Positions 23,848 to 34,762 of a stretch of DNA of 64,000 bases are shown piece after piece. Position 1 is the stretch's first letter. Every line of letters begins with the position of its first letter. The position numbers were made by a program, and so were the translations under genes. This stretch comes from Trametes villosa (lineage: Eukaryota; Basidiomycota; Agaricomycetes; Polyporales; Polyporaceae): assembly GCA_002964805.2 (NCBI GenBank), contig PUDQ02000010.1, positions 124,001 through 188,000 of the forward strand. Direction: 5' to 3'. Under the pieces are notes generated by a model. It was not told where the DNA came from, did not search any database, and saw only the letters and a list, made by a program, of their open reading frames with translations.

Positions 23848-24133
23848 ATCCCTCACTCTTTCAGTCATGTTCCGTTCTGTCTCTCCGTCATGCTGTTCAT
23901 CTGTAGCCATAGACTTGTAGCTTTAATTGACGAAGCCTTACGCGCGTTCAATGATATCTTATTCGTTCGTTCTAGTACTTATGATCTGAGGCCTGCTGTG
24001 CAACTCAACCGTTCCCGTCCTGGGAGGTTCATGTCTGGCATAGCATGGTTTCATATAACTGCGGACGCAAGGAGTCCTCTGGTTGAAACTTAGCTGTAGG
24101 CGAGCGTGAAATTCGAAGCCCTCCGGCCGGGGG

Positions 24134-24163
24134 TACCGTCGCCGAGCAGGGTCAGGTCAAGAT
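24134..24163 (+). repeat. Left terminal inverted repeat
   Basis: Begins TACCGTCGCCGAGCAGGGTC and is identical over 30 bp to the reverse complement of 26190-26219. Similarity stops abruptly on both sides, as expected for transposon termini. Confidence 0.75.
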
Positions 24164-25978
24164 TGCGGGCGCTCCAAGGGGTCAGCTGGGGTCCTGGTAC
24201 CGCGTGACGTTCATTACAATGAAGTTGTAAGTAGCTTCAATGAGGGTTCATTAGAACATGTTACAATTCAGGGTGATTTGGGCCTCAAATGCCAGCACAG
24301 CGTGGAACTGGCGATTGCGGCCGGCGCGGATAGAGTCAGAATCCGCGGATTCTAACGCCATTCGCGGGACATTATGGCGGTATTCCGACGGCGCCAGTAT
24401 TTCGATGGATTGGTCTTGTTATGACCGGGTTACTATGCGATTACGGTCGAGATTGCGAGGCCATGATAATCCCGTTAGAATATTGGTACCCCAGGGTGAG
24501 CGCGGGTTTCGCCTCGCTCGGCTTCCCCACTTCCAGGTTCCCCGATCTGAACGCGCGTACAATATTGACCGCATACACACGAAATCGTCAGGAGCATGTC
24601 AAATATATTGGTCATGTATTAGTAGGAGACAGAACGGTACTAGTTGCGGTCCACTGCTACTCGGCGCGCTCGCGGTTACCTTGGCTCCACGCAGTGCGTG
24701 CATACATGCACTGAACTCGCGCATATAACTAGTTGATGCTGCCCAGGCACTTTCAGTACATGGAGCAGTATCATGCAGCGTGATAATAAGAACGTACCAA
24801 GCTTATTAGACTCTTCGGGTCCACCAAAAGGACTCGAGGCCACCAGGCAAGCTCTGGCCCAAGCGTAAGTTCAAATCAACTTGTATGCATATAAACAACC
24901 GTACCCACAAGGGTTGAGGTGTTTGTGCTCGACGGTAGGGCAGCGTTGTCGAATGATCCGGTAAGCCTCGATGGACGCGATGCTTCAAGCCACTGTTGGG
25001 CGTACCTAGTGACAGTTCGGCTCGGATGTCCCGAGCGGGTGCTACCTCAGGCTGGGAGATCTGGCGGTCGGGTCATTGTTTCGAAATAATAATGAACATC
25101 GTGACGTACGGCTGCAGCGTGAAGCGTCAACGAGGCCGGTAGGGCCGGGGAAGCGAGAGCGAGTTGAATGAGCCGGAGGAGATAGTGTTGGCGCTGGTGT
25201 GAACATGGGAGTAGAGAAAAGAGGTAAGTCCAGCTCCCTCGAGAGGAGCCCACGTCTGTCTACCCACGCGACATTTAGGGCAGGAGACCGCCGTAATATC
25301 AATAGGATCGCGTTGCAATCTGCACATTCCGGCGATGTTCTACGCAAATGACGTTTTCGCCGGGATCGCGCTGTTATTTGCATAGAATGTCCGTATTCTA
25401 CCGCTATTCTAAGCGCCAGCAATACCGAGTTCCACGCTGTGCAGTAAGGCATGATAAGGACATGTGCTAATCTTTTGACGGGAAGCGCTCGCGTAACTAT
25501 CCCTCCCATGTTGACGGCGAGCGCACCTACGGGCCCGCCGAAGGCTAAGCAGTCTATAGCGTATGCGAAGGGCCTTATAGAAAATGGAGGGCCAGGTCTT
25601 GAGAGAAGGTAGTGTCGTAGTACGACCAGGGGCTTTTTATTGGCGAGCCAGAAGTCGAGAGCCGGGTATTCTGAGTCGGAACGTCGAGCTGAGGACGCCG
25701 CCCGTCAATGTTTGCATAACCGCAGCTTCCGGCACTGTACCGGGAAATGATAAGCTATAGCTAGGGCTCACTTGCGCTACCGTCCGCTGTCTTGTACAGG
25801 AATCAGGCCTTGTGGCTGTAGGACTGTGCGGCCGGCCATTAGTCGCAGAGGCGCTGAATCAAATAGGTTGTTACAAGGTTATAAGCACACTCTCCTAAGG
25901 CTTTCTAATCGGGCTTATCTGACGTTCTAGTGATCGGCCACCCCAGAGACCCTTACTTACCGAAGCCAGACTTTGATC

Positions 25979-26004
25979 CAAACCCCTCACACTCGAGGGG
26001 TTTG
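25979..26004. repeat. Perfect hairpin inside the TIR element
   Basis: CAAACCCCTC and GAGGGGTTTG form 10-bp arms around a 6-nt loop, near the right end of the element. Subterminal hairpins are common in DNA transposons. Confidence 0.5.
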
Positions 26005-26189
26005 TGTCGAACCTACATCGCGAAGAACGTCCACTGCAGTACCTGAAACTACCTGAATGCGCCAAAGGAAGCAGAAAATAGCCCTAAACTGAACCGCGCG
26101 GGGGACACTATCAGGACTATCAGGTCACGCCATCTAGTGACCTCTGTTACTGAGACCCCGGAGAACACCAGACGTCCGCCAAATCCTAG

Positions 26190-26219
26190 ATCTTGACCTG
26201 ACCCTGCTCGGCGACGGTA
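26190..26219 (-). repeat. Right terminal inverted repeat
   Basis: Reverse complement of the left repeat, 30 of 30 matches, ending CTCGGCGACGGTA on the plus strand. Confidence 0.75.
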
Positions 26220-26651
26220 AGTACGGGGGCTGCCACAGTGGCCTCCCCAGCTGGGCGGGGCGGCGGGAGGGGCGGCTGTTACCGGCGAACGGGGACTAGC
26301 CGGGCCGGTTTAGCCAAGCGCCAAATAGCGCCAAATACGGTTGTTTGGCCAAATTGTTTGCGGACTCGACGCCACCGAGTCGCACCTTGACCACGCTCTC
26401 GTCTCTCGACAATAGCAGGACCGCTCACCAACCCTGCATACTGCTGACAACTACTCGATGCTAAGATGTGGACAGCATAGTGCGCTGGAATAGTCTCTGA
26501 GGACACGATGAACTGGGGAGCGCTGGACCTGCAATGCTCTCGCGCTGGTTGGCTCCCGCCACGAGCGTGCGGCTGATCACGCATATCGCGCTACCCGTCG
26601 CTTCAGCCGGGCCCCTTCCTCCTCGAGGCCACCTCCCCGACCGTCGCTCTT

Positions 26652-26786
26652 CATTGTCTGCTGCTTTGGGCCCTCAATTAGGGCGGCCGTCTGCACTTGC
26701 TCCGTCCGGGCAGGGTCTCGCCGTATTGTCCGTATCTTGCCTGCCGTAACTTGTCTTGCGCCCAGACTCTCGTGCTAGGGACAATT
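26652..26786 (+). promoter_or_regulatory. ATTGTC motifs before pheromone P1
   Basis: CATTGTCT at 26652, TATTGTCC at 26724 and GGACAATT near 26779 lie 120-260 bp before the P1 ATG; TTTGTCCC follows near 26820. No good TATA box is seen. Confidence 0.4.
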
Positions 26787-26907
26787 GCAAACGGCTGCTC
26801 CTTAACAAGTGAGAAAGACGTTTGTCCCCCGCACTCCTGCACACTCGTCGCTTCACAGCACACTTCACACTATCGACCCGCTCGCCGCTCCCGCTACACT
26901 CCTCGCC

Positions 26908-27123
26908 ATGGACGATTTTTCCGTTATCATCGTCGGTGCGACAAGCCCCGTCGACCTCCACGACGACCCGCACTCGCTGTTGGACCATACACCGCTGCAC
27001 CCCGCCGCCCTCTCCGCACATGATCGCGCTACCATTCTCGCGCAGCTGTCTTCGTCTACGCCCGTGAACGACGACAGGCAACCAGAGGCTGTTGGCACCG
27101 CGGGGTACTGTGTCATCGCTTGA
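26908..27123 (+). CDS. Pheromone precursor P1 (71 aa)
   Basis: Lipopeptide mating pheromone precursor. It starts MDDFSVIIVG and ends GTAGYCVIA-stop, a CaaX box for farnesylation of the Cys, removal of VIA and carboxymethylation. The middle contains STPVNDDRQPEAVG; the acidic-Arg pair is a probable N-terminal processing site, leaving a mature peptide of about 11-14 residues ending in a modified Cys. At 71 residues it is the longest precursor here. Its pro-region closely resembles P3 (STPVN-acidic-DR, and DRATILAQL against DRNAVLARL). A probable intron, 27165-27225 (61 nt, gtatgt...ctcag), lies 41 nt after the stop. A pyrimidine-rich tract of about 400 nt follows, probably a long 3' UTR. Confidence 0.9.
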   Translation: MDDFSVIIVGATSPVDLHDDPHSLLDHTPLHPAALSAHDRATILAQLSSSTPVNDDRQPEAVGTAGYCVIA

Positions 27124-27225
27124 CCTCCCTGCTTCCTGGGCTCCCTCTACGCAGTGTGCTGCTGGTATGTGACTCTTCGCCCGCCGTCTGTAACTGGTTG
27201 TTGACCCCCTGGATCGACTGCTCAG

Positions 27226-29072
27226 CGTCGTATCACCCACATCGGCGCACCCACGCCCATCTGTCCCTCTCGCTCTCGCTCTCCGTGCTTTCCATCCTGC
27301 TTTCCTGCTCGTCCCCTCTGCCTCCCGTTATTTCTCGGGCTGAGCCCTAGAGGCCCCCGGCACCCTTCCCTTCCCTCCACCCCCGTCCTCTTCGCTTCGA
27401 TCTCTCAACATCTCTGTCGCGCTACCCTCCTTATCAGCCCACTCCTGCGACACCCACCTCCCCACCTTCGCGATACTTCGTCTTCGTTCGTCTTGGTGAC
27501 CACTCCTTCAACCATCCTTGCTCGCCTACCTCTCCTTACCTCTCGCGATACAAGCCGTCTCCCCCTCCCTCCCCCTACTATCAGTGCCCGGTGCAGACCG
27601 TGTCCAGCCTCCGTAGTGTAGTATCTTATTCGTACTTATTGTTGCTACTGTGTCTGGGATTCGGTCGTGTTGGCTCGCTGTCGTTAAACCTTGCATTGCT
27701 ATCGAATGTATCTGTATTCTTGTTCTTGACGTGCGGCTCCGATTAGCACCAGTGGGCCGCGACATCATCCACGCGCCCTTCTACCATCTCGACGAAGGCG
27801 CAGAGTCTGGCGGGAGACTGAGAGCTGTACTCACCGCGCGTGGATGCGAAGTTAGAGACTGCAGGCCGCTTCGGGTGGCCGCATGCATGGTCGTCGAACT
27901 TGGCCACATACTTACGGCGGCCTTCAAGCTTCAAGTACAGGTTGTTCAAGGTCACAATGCACCGGGCGTACATGTCAGCCTTTATATCGTCTAAGCTGTC
28001 GTTAGTCACTGCAGAAGGAGGGCCACGTCATTTAAAACACTTGCTTGTGCTTCGTCCGACCTCGCCAGAAACGTTGAACAACCAACTGTCGCTAGTCGGG
28101 CGTTCCGCGGGGAGGGACAATAGGCACTGCGGATGGACACGAACTTCGAGATGGTTCTGGTGCTTTCCATTGCGTCAGAGCCATGGCTAACGTCGCTTAG
28201 ACACGGGAAATGAACCCTCCGCAGTCGCTCTGGCTAAAGCACCTGAACATATAAGTATCGCTGGGCTCGTCGGCGGAGATCCCCCATCCTCCTCCCTCCC
28301 ACACCGATACTCTCTAAATCCAGCCTCTTGAGGTCTGCCCGCCAACTCATTGCGATCGAGTGTGAGATGCATGCCTCAACGTGCTACGCCGGATCGGGTG
28401 GTATTAGGGATACCACCGACCCGTAGCCCGAATGCAAGAGAAGAAACCCGCAGTCGACAGTAATGAGGGAAACTAGAAGAATGGAGCTCATGGTTTGCGG
28501 CGAGGGGGCAGCGAGTCAAGATTATGACTATCTTTCAAGCCACCTTCAGGGAGCGCAAACTGGGGCCAATAGTGCTACGGCAGCTCCCCCAAGGCCACGC
28601 GCCGTATGCACAGGCGCGGGCGTGCACGGGTCATATCAAGGAGCGAAAGGACGTGTATTGAACGAACGAGAGCGAGTAGGCATACAAGACGACAATATGC
28701 TACAGCGGGAGAGCGGGGGCGAGCGAGACCAGCCAGCGAGGACAAGGACGACGGGATTCCCTGAGACGGAAGTCGGAGGAACCGCGAGGACAGCTGGTGA
28801 GTGTTGACGTTAGATCACGCTACAAGACAGCAGGGGGGCCGCTGTACTCACCGACGATAGGATACAATCTATGACGTGGAGTTTTCGAGCAGCAAGGAGC
28901 GACGGCGGGTGTAGAGCACAAGAACGAGGCTGGGCAGCATAGTCAACAACTATCGGTCAAGAAATTCCAGTACAAGCAAGACTTACGAGGGGATCTGCAA
29001 AAGACGTCCGAGAAGACGAAAGGACGGCGCAAGAAAGGATAGATATACGAATAAGAATACTACAGCTACTCG
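27226..29072. other. Intergenic; probable 3' UTRs of P1 and P2
   Basis: The left part, to about 27,600, is C/T-rich and likely P1 transcript. The right part, from about 28,440, is A/G-rich on this strand, that is C/T-rich for leftward P2. An 8-bp hairpin (GGTGGTAT/ATACCACC, 5-nt loop) sits at 28397-28417. No gene was found between. Confidence 0.4.
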
Positions 29073-29186
29073 CTGCAATGGGCGACGGCTGTTAGCGGAG
29101 GCTCCCTATGCAGGGGTCAAGATCAAGGACACTCACAAAACAGAAGGCAGAGATCGGGGCTGGCCTCGCAGCCCCCGGCGTCCCGT

Positions 29187-29342
29187 TCATGCGATGACGC
29201 AGAAAAAGGTGGGCGCGCCGGGGTTGGTACGCTCGTAGTCGAGGGGCATACCAGCATCATCGAAGTCGTCGGGCGATGAGCCGGGAGCAGGGAGCGATGA
29301 GGGGAGATCGATGGAGAAGGATAGGGGCTCGAAGGCATCCAT
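29187..29342 (-). CDS. Pheromone precursor P2 (51 aa)
   Basis: Starts MDAFEPLSFSIDLPSS and ends PGAPTFFCVIA-stop, so it is a CaaX farnesylation substrate. The pair ER in LDYERTNPG is a likely processing site, giving a mature peptide TNPGAPTFFC. The Phe-Phe before the Cys is unlike all other precursors in the window, so it may address a different receptor class. A probable intron, 29136-29073 on the minus strand (64 nt, gtgagt...ttgcag with a CTAAC branch point), begins 50 nt after the stop. It is transcribed away from R4 with 532 bp between the two ATGs. Confidence 0.9.
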   Translation of the reverse strand: MDAFEPLSFSIDLPSSLPAPGSSPDDFDDAGMPLDYERTNPGAPTFFCVIA

Positions 29343-29433
29343 GGTGAGTGCGGGGGAGGGCTGTGTAAGCGGAGCGTGTTGGCGGGGCGGGTTGGGTGAA
29401 AGGTTCTTTGTGCAGATGCTCATCGCGCGGAGA

Positions 29434-29443
29434 GCTCATATAG
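29434..29443 (-). promoter_or_regulatory. TATA box of P2
   Basis: CTATATGAGC on the minus strand, about 95-100 bp upstream of the P2 ATG. Similar spacing is seen at P3, P6 and P7. Confidence 0.5.
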
Positions 29444-29749
29444 CGAGGCACGGTGCCATTGTTTATCCACAGATATTGGGGCCCAAAGTATGCGGCGGCT
29501 ACAGGATTGGGCGACCACCGTCCGGCGTAAGACGGCCCACGCAAGTCCGCGCAGCGTGCGCAGAGACCATCGGGTCCATGTTCTTGGGATTCGTCCGCAG
29601 GCGCACGCGGCGGCCTTCTTGCTTGCTTAGGTTACGCCATCACAATAGCGTCACGCACTTGTCACAATGGCGGTGTGACGCAAGGGCGCCTACCCGCACC
29701 CACATGTCCTCCGTAGGCTGCCGTGATCACTCCCTCGTTCACCGCTCCC

Positions 29750-29774
29750 CATTGTCCGCCAAACGCCATTGTCC
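29750..29774 (+). promoter_or_regulatory. Paired ATTGTCC motifs in P2/R4 intergenic region
   Basis: CATTGTCC occurs at 29750 and again at 29767, a 17-bp repeat distance, about 100-125 bp before the R4 ATG. CACAATGG and CACAATAG near 29640-29665 and CCATTGTT near 29456 add further cores between the divergent P2 and R4. Confidence 0.5.
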
Positions 29775-29874
29775 AAGTCGTCTTGCATCGTCTTGCTGAA
29801 AAGATGTTTTCCGGAACTTGCAGCGTCGCCCCTCCCCGCTCTCCCCTGTTCGCCTGGATCTCTCCGCCGCCAGA

Positions 29875-31407
29875 ATGACTGTCGATCCCACTTGGCCCGC
29901 GTACCCGATCTTCTCCTTCCTCGGTTTCATTATCGTGCTTGTACCCCTACCATGGCACCTCCAATCCTGGAACTCTGGGACCTGCTACTACATGATCTGG
30001 ACGGCTCTTGGGTGCCTGAACGAGTTCGTGGACTCGATCATATACGCCCGGAGCGCCGTGAACGTCGCGCCCGTCTGGTGCGATATCTGTGAGTACCCCT
30101 CCAGAACTGCACGTTACCAGCTTACTGACGCGTCGCCCTGCAGCGACACGTATCATCATTGGCCAGTCTGTTGGGATCCCCATCGCGTCGATGTGCATCA
30201 GCCGTCGACTGTACAATATCTCCCGCGTCTCTAGCGTCATGGTCACTCGAGCGGAGGTGAGTTACACATCCTTATGTCGTCCGTGTTCCCGCTGACATCC
30301 CTACGCAGAAACGCCGAGTCATCTTGCAGGACACCTTATGCTGCGTCCTCTTTCCCATCATCTGTATGGCCCTCTGTGAGTATCCTGCGTCTGTGCTGCC
30401 GCTGGCGCAATGCTGACCCACACCTCCGCAGCGTATATCGTACAAGGACACCGCTTCAACATATTCGAGAACCTCGGTTGCTATCCCGCCATCTACAATA
30501 CCCTCCCGACCTATTTCTTGGTCTACATGTGGCCCATCCTCATCGGCCTGATCTCTTCTGTATACTGCAGTGAGTATTCTTTGTATTGCGCGCATACCTC
30601 ATTCCGACCCGGAACCTGTCAGTCCTTTCTCTCATCATGCTCCTGAAGCGCCACGCGCAGTTCCGCGAGTTCCTGCAGTCTGGCAGCGCACTCACCGTCA
30701 GCCGCTACTACCGTCTCATGGCGCTCGCCGTCACGGAGATACTGTTCACGATCCCGCTCGGCGTGTACGAGCTCTACTCGAACGCCATCGACGGCGCGCT
30801 GCACCCCTGGCTCGGATGGGACGACGCCCACTTCGACTTCTCCGTCGTCGAAGAAGTGCCTGCCGTTGCCTGGCGTTCGTACCCGAAGCTCTTGATCCCG
30901 CTGGAGATGAGCCGCTGGGTGCTCCCCGTCTGCGCCTTTGTCTTCTTCGGCTACTTCGGTTTCGCGGAGGAGGCGCGGAGGCACTACAAGCTAGCCTTGA
31001 AGTTCATCTCCGACCGCTTCGCCTTCTTCCGTCTGCGCATGTCCTCGCGCCTGGCCAGTCGGTATGTATATCTCGCGCGCGTCGAACGTCGAGGCGGAGC
31101 TGACGCAAAGCCCTACAGCGAACTACCCTCCCACAAGCTTCCCAGCGAAGACTTCCTCCCGCCATACGTCCCCTACCCCAAGCCGCCCGCTGCCGCGCAG
31201 CTGTACGGCGGGGACAGCAAGCTCGCAACCGTGTCTCTGGGAGACCTCGCGACGACGAAGTCGACCTTCGGCATCGACCTCTCCAAGGTCCCCTCCACTC
31301 CTTCCACGCCGTCCACGCCATACAGCGCGAGCTCGACGTTCACCGACCGCTCTTCCTTCGCTAGCCTTCCCTCGACTCCCGGTACCCCGTCCCACGCCCG
31401 ACGATAG
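29875..31407 (+). CDS. STE3: STE3-type pheromone receptor R4
   Basis: Six exons (29875-30088, 30144-30256, 30309-30375, 30432-30569, 30623-31061, 31119-31407) give about 419 residues. The last intron is 57 nt and in frame, so it could be retained to give 438. Landmarks: MTVDPTWPAYPIFSFLGF at helix 1, PVWCDI, SRRLYNISRVSSVM in loop 2, SYIVQGHRFNIFENLGC, DDAHFDFSVVEEVPAVAW and FAEEARRHYKLAL. The short tail is Ser/Thr/Pro-rich with a VPSTPSTPSTPYS run. It is closest in the window to R5 and R6. Divergent arrangement with pheromone P2 is the usual organisation of a B subfamily, so it is a strong candidate mating-type receptor; P2 should activate a different allele's receptor. Confidence 0.94.
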
Positions 31408-33578
31408 ACGTTCTCCTCTGCTCTCTCTCTCTTTGTTCCTTGTGATACGAGTTTGACGACTTCCGTGCATGCTTGCTTGGCTCCTTCCGCGTTTGTTTTG
31501 TATACCGCATCACCCTGTGTATCCCTAGTTGATGATTCTGCGCAATATCACGACACCATACAGCTTCCCTTGTGGCGTATTTATCGCCTTGGATTGCTTG
31601 ACTGCACTGTTTGACTTTGAAGCCGGAGTGTTTGCTCGCTATATAGATGAGACTTGCGTTGTGCTTGGGCGAAGGCCTAAGGCTAGGTTAGCGGTGCGTA
31701 CTGATCGTTCATCCGCGCATGGCACGCCCCAGCTCGCGTCGGACGGAGCACAGGCTGGGCCTGGCCTATTAAGTGTGAACAGTCCGGGTGTGCGAAGACA
31801 ACACTAGTGCTAATCCTAAGGAGTCGACTTCTATTCGCACTTACATGTGTCAAGAACTTGGTTTATTGCCGTACGTTCTGACAGTAGCAGGAAGACCTAC
31901 CTGCTATTCTCGACTCGGAGGGTGCTAGGTAGCCACAGTTCAGGCGGAGTCAGATGGTTGCAGGTGGTAGCCGAGTGTCCGAAGGCGCAAGAGCCGGTAT
32001 GCAGAAAGCCGCCAAGTTCCCAATCACCTACCTCGGAGGAGCCGCTGTGGTTGGACGCTCGGCCGCACGAGCAAGGATGTTTAGCCACATCGCCTCCATT
32101 CATGGCTTGAGCGGCGAGCCAATTGGCCTAGCCCGCAGTATTCGCCAGTTCCAGAGTTATACGCAGCAGGCAACAGGCATACCATAGTTCGTCCAGGACC
32201 TACCTTCTTCCATCCCAAGAGCCTGCTCTTCGAGCCAGTGAACGGCGCCGCGTCCGAAGCTACGGTCCTTAGGTCTTGATAGGGTCCAGGACGCAGGAAT
32301 ACAGCTAGCATGGACCAAATACGCAGTGTAAGACACAAGAGTAGGAATCGAGTCGCCACAGAGTAGGAGTTAGACAATGGACAGAATCATGGTGGTGGGA
32401 GGTGTGGTTCACTGGCAAGGCTCCTGGATGCGGCGCGCGTCGCGTTTTGTCCTGTTTTGTCGTACTAGACGCGTGACGTCACGCGCTTCGCCAGCCACAG
32501 TCGCTGGTGGCAGCCTCAGGCTCAAGTTCTTCTGTTCAACTAACCACTGCTTGCGAAGGTCCTCCGAGCCCGCGAAGCTTGGTTGAGGATAAAAGCCGCT
32601 CTGATATTGACATAGTGTTTCTAGAGAGATGGGTGCGTTTATCTGTCATGAATTGCGGTAGTTCGCCGAGACGTTCAAACTGTAGAAGCTCGAGGCTGCC
32701 ATGCCAAAAGTGCGACGCCGCGCGGCGCGCGCGAAGTCTTCCCGCTTACAAGCCTAAGCTGTCGTTAGCAAGTTGCACCTCGAAGGGATTTAGGAGCTTT
32801 GTGGTACCCACAAAACGCGGATGAATTGTGCATGTTAGCACGCCAGGAGGCCACTGTCGCCGTGGCTCGCACCTCAGCACCGCCAACTACTGACTTTGCG
32901 ACTCTCGTAGTACGGAGTTTGTCAAGCAGGTACCGCTGATCACTGAGCCACACTCAACCCGAAAGCATTGCTTCGCTACAGGGGGTTCTTGATGCTTGGA
33001 AGTAGGCGAATATGTCCCCTCACGAAGAGGACTGGTAGCAAACAAATACATCTATTCAAGCGCGGTGAAACCAACGACAGCGTAACAAGGCGAATGAATC
33101 CAAGACCGGTAGGTACAATAAATGACGAATAAGATACTATACTACGTGGGCTGGGACACGATTCGTGCTGGTGCTGGCGGCAGAGGGTGATGTTACAACA
33201 ATGCTCGAAGACGAAGACGAAGCTCAAGAGGGAGTGTGAGGGAGTTGGACGAAAAGGGGGCGGAACAAACCAGGTTACCGCGGTAGTGGGAGTGTGGAAG
33301 GAGAGTAGTCGCGCGGGATGGTGAGAGGGCAGAGGCATCCGAGGAGAAGAGAGCAGAGAAGAGAACAGAAGAAGCGAAGAGAGGTGGAGGATGGAAGCGA
33401 GAACAGAGAGCAGCCAAAGCCGCCTCCTTCATCGCGAGGAGCTCTAGTAATCGCCGGGATGCGGTCGGGCGACCGGGGAGGCGAAGAAATAACGGTGAGC
33501 ACGAAAGCAGGTGGGAGAGCACGAGAGCGAGATGGACGTGGGACGTGGGCACGGTGGGCTCAGAAGGAGCGCACTTGG
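31408..33578. other. Intergenic; includes P3 3' region
   Basis: About 2.2 kb without a supported gene. From about 33,180 the plus strand is strongly A/G-rich, matching a long pyrimidine-rich P3 transcript tail. The region 31,500-33,100 has only short random frames. Confidence 0.4.
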
Positions 33579-33677
33579 CTGGGGGACAGAGATTAACGTC
33601 TCGAATGTAAAGAACAGTCGCAGAGGTACTTACCAGGACCGTGGCCGTCGAGGGGGGACACCGCTTGGGCAGCGGCG

Positions 33678-33881
33678 TCATGCTATAACGCAGTAGCTGT
33701 TGTAGCCCTCTATCCGGTCCTCGTTGACGGGCGTGGAGGAGGCGAGGCGAGCAAGGACTGCGTTACGGTCCTGCAGAGAGATGTCGGGGAACGATGGCGA
33801 TTGATGAGAGCAGCGGTCGATGGCGAAGAGCGAGTCGAGGACGTCGATCGGAGAATCGGGGATGGTGGAGAACTCGTCCAT
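33678..33881 (-). CDS. Pheromone precursor P3 (67 aa)
   Basis: Starts MDEFSTIPDSPIDVL and ends EGYNSYCVIA-stop (CaaX). The segment ASSTPVNEDRIEGY matches P1 (SSTPVNDDRQPE), with an acidic-Arg processing site predicting a mature peptide near IEGYNSYC. P1 and P3 also share a DR-x-x-VLA/ILA-x-L stretch, so they are paralogues with diverged mature ends. A probable intron, 33633-33579 on the minus strand (55 nt, gtaagt...cccag), begins 44 nt after the stop. It is divergent from R5 with 881 bp between ATGs. Confidence 0.92.
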   Translation of the reverse strand: MDEFSTIPDSPIDVLDSLFAIDRCSHQSPSFPDISLQDRNAVLARLASSTPVNEDRIEGYNSYCVIA

Positions 33882-33987
33882 GGCTGTAGGGCAGGGCGGG
33901 ACCAGGGGTGTCGATAACGATGTGATTGTGTGTAGGGCTACTGTGGGGGTGCGTATGCGGGTACGGGGACGCAATGCAGTGGCGAAG

Positions 33988-33995
33988 CTATAAAG
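33988..33995 (-). promoter_or_regulatory. TATA-like box of P3
   Basis: CTTTATAG on the minus strand, about 107 bp upstream of the P3 ATG. Confidence 0.45.
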
Positions 33996-34091
33996 CGGCA
34001 CCGGTCCGGTTATTGTTCAATAATCTGTGGCCGGTGCGTACATCGACGGGTACCAGCGGGCACCCGTCGCGGCGGGACCGCCAAGCTGAAA

Positions 34092-34160
34092 GACAATGGT
34101 CAGAAAAATGGGGTCTCTGAGGACGTCGTGTGTGCATAGCTGAAAGCTGTCGACAATGAG
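34092..34160 (-). promoter_or_regulatory. GACAAT motifs in P3/R5 intergenic region
   Basis: GACAATGG at 34092 and GACAATGAG at 34152 lie 210-280 bp before P3. Towards R5, CTTTGTCC occurs at 34578, about 185 bp before its ATG. Confidence 0.45.
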
Positions 34161-34762
34161 ACGGCGGCGCAACTCCGCGGCAGCACGAGGTGGTTAGCGA
34201 GTCGGGGGCAATGGGGGGGATGTGCCGACACCGGAGATCCAGACCCCTGGGCCGAGCGCTGATACCCTGTGTTTTACGCGCACGCATGGGCCGCTCATCT
34301 CTCTAAGACCAGGAGATAACAGCAGTAGCCGTGACCGTGGCCAAACAACAGGCAAGCTCAAGTTTAGCACACATTACGATTGAGTGGCGCAGTGGTGGAC
34401 GGAGAAAGACAAGAGAGAGAGGTGTAAACACGAGGGCCAAATGGTGCTCTGTTTGGTCCTGTTTGCACGCAGCGGGCGCTCTTGCAGTATCTTGGGCGCC
34501 TATGTGCAGGCGGCCGCGTTGGGCGTCTTGACACGGTGTACCAACACACGCTTCCTATCTTCGACTGAGCCGTCTCCCTTTGTCCACGCAAATCAGCCTG
34601 ATTCCCGCGTCCGAGTATTGGTCGCCTCCTGCGAACAAAGAGACGAAGTAAAGCGCTTTCGGCGATATAGCAAACATGGTGTGCGAAGCTGCACTCAGAC
34701 TTTCTCCTCCCCGTCCTCTCAGCTTTCATCCTCTTTGCTAGTCCGGTGCGTGCTAGGTCGCC

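Larger units (their letters stand above)
24134..26219. mobile_element. DNA-transposon-like element with 30-bp TIRs
   Basis: A perfect 30-bp inverted repeat bounds 2,086 bp. CGGGGG lies immediately left of the element (24128-24133) and again four bases right of it (26224-26229), a possible 6-bp target duplication only if the right end extends by AGTA. The interior has only short frames, none with a recognisable transposase motif, so the copy is non-autonomous or badly decayed. Base composition is patchy, with AT-richer stretches unlike the flanking genes. It separates R3 from the pheromone-rich core. Confidence 0.65.

Noticed and set aside
24258..25509. Frames of 97-156 codons inside the TIR element as a transposase
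   Set aside because: No DDE-type spacing, zinc finger or HTH motif that I can recognise; too short.
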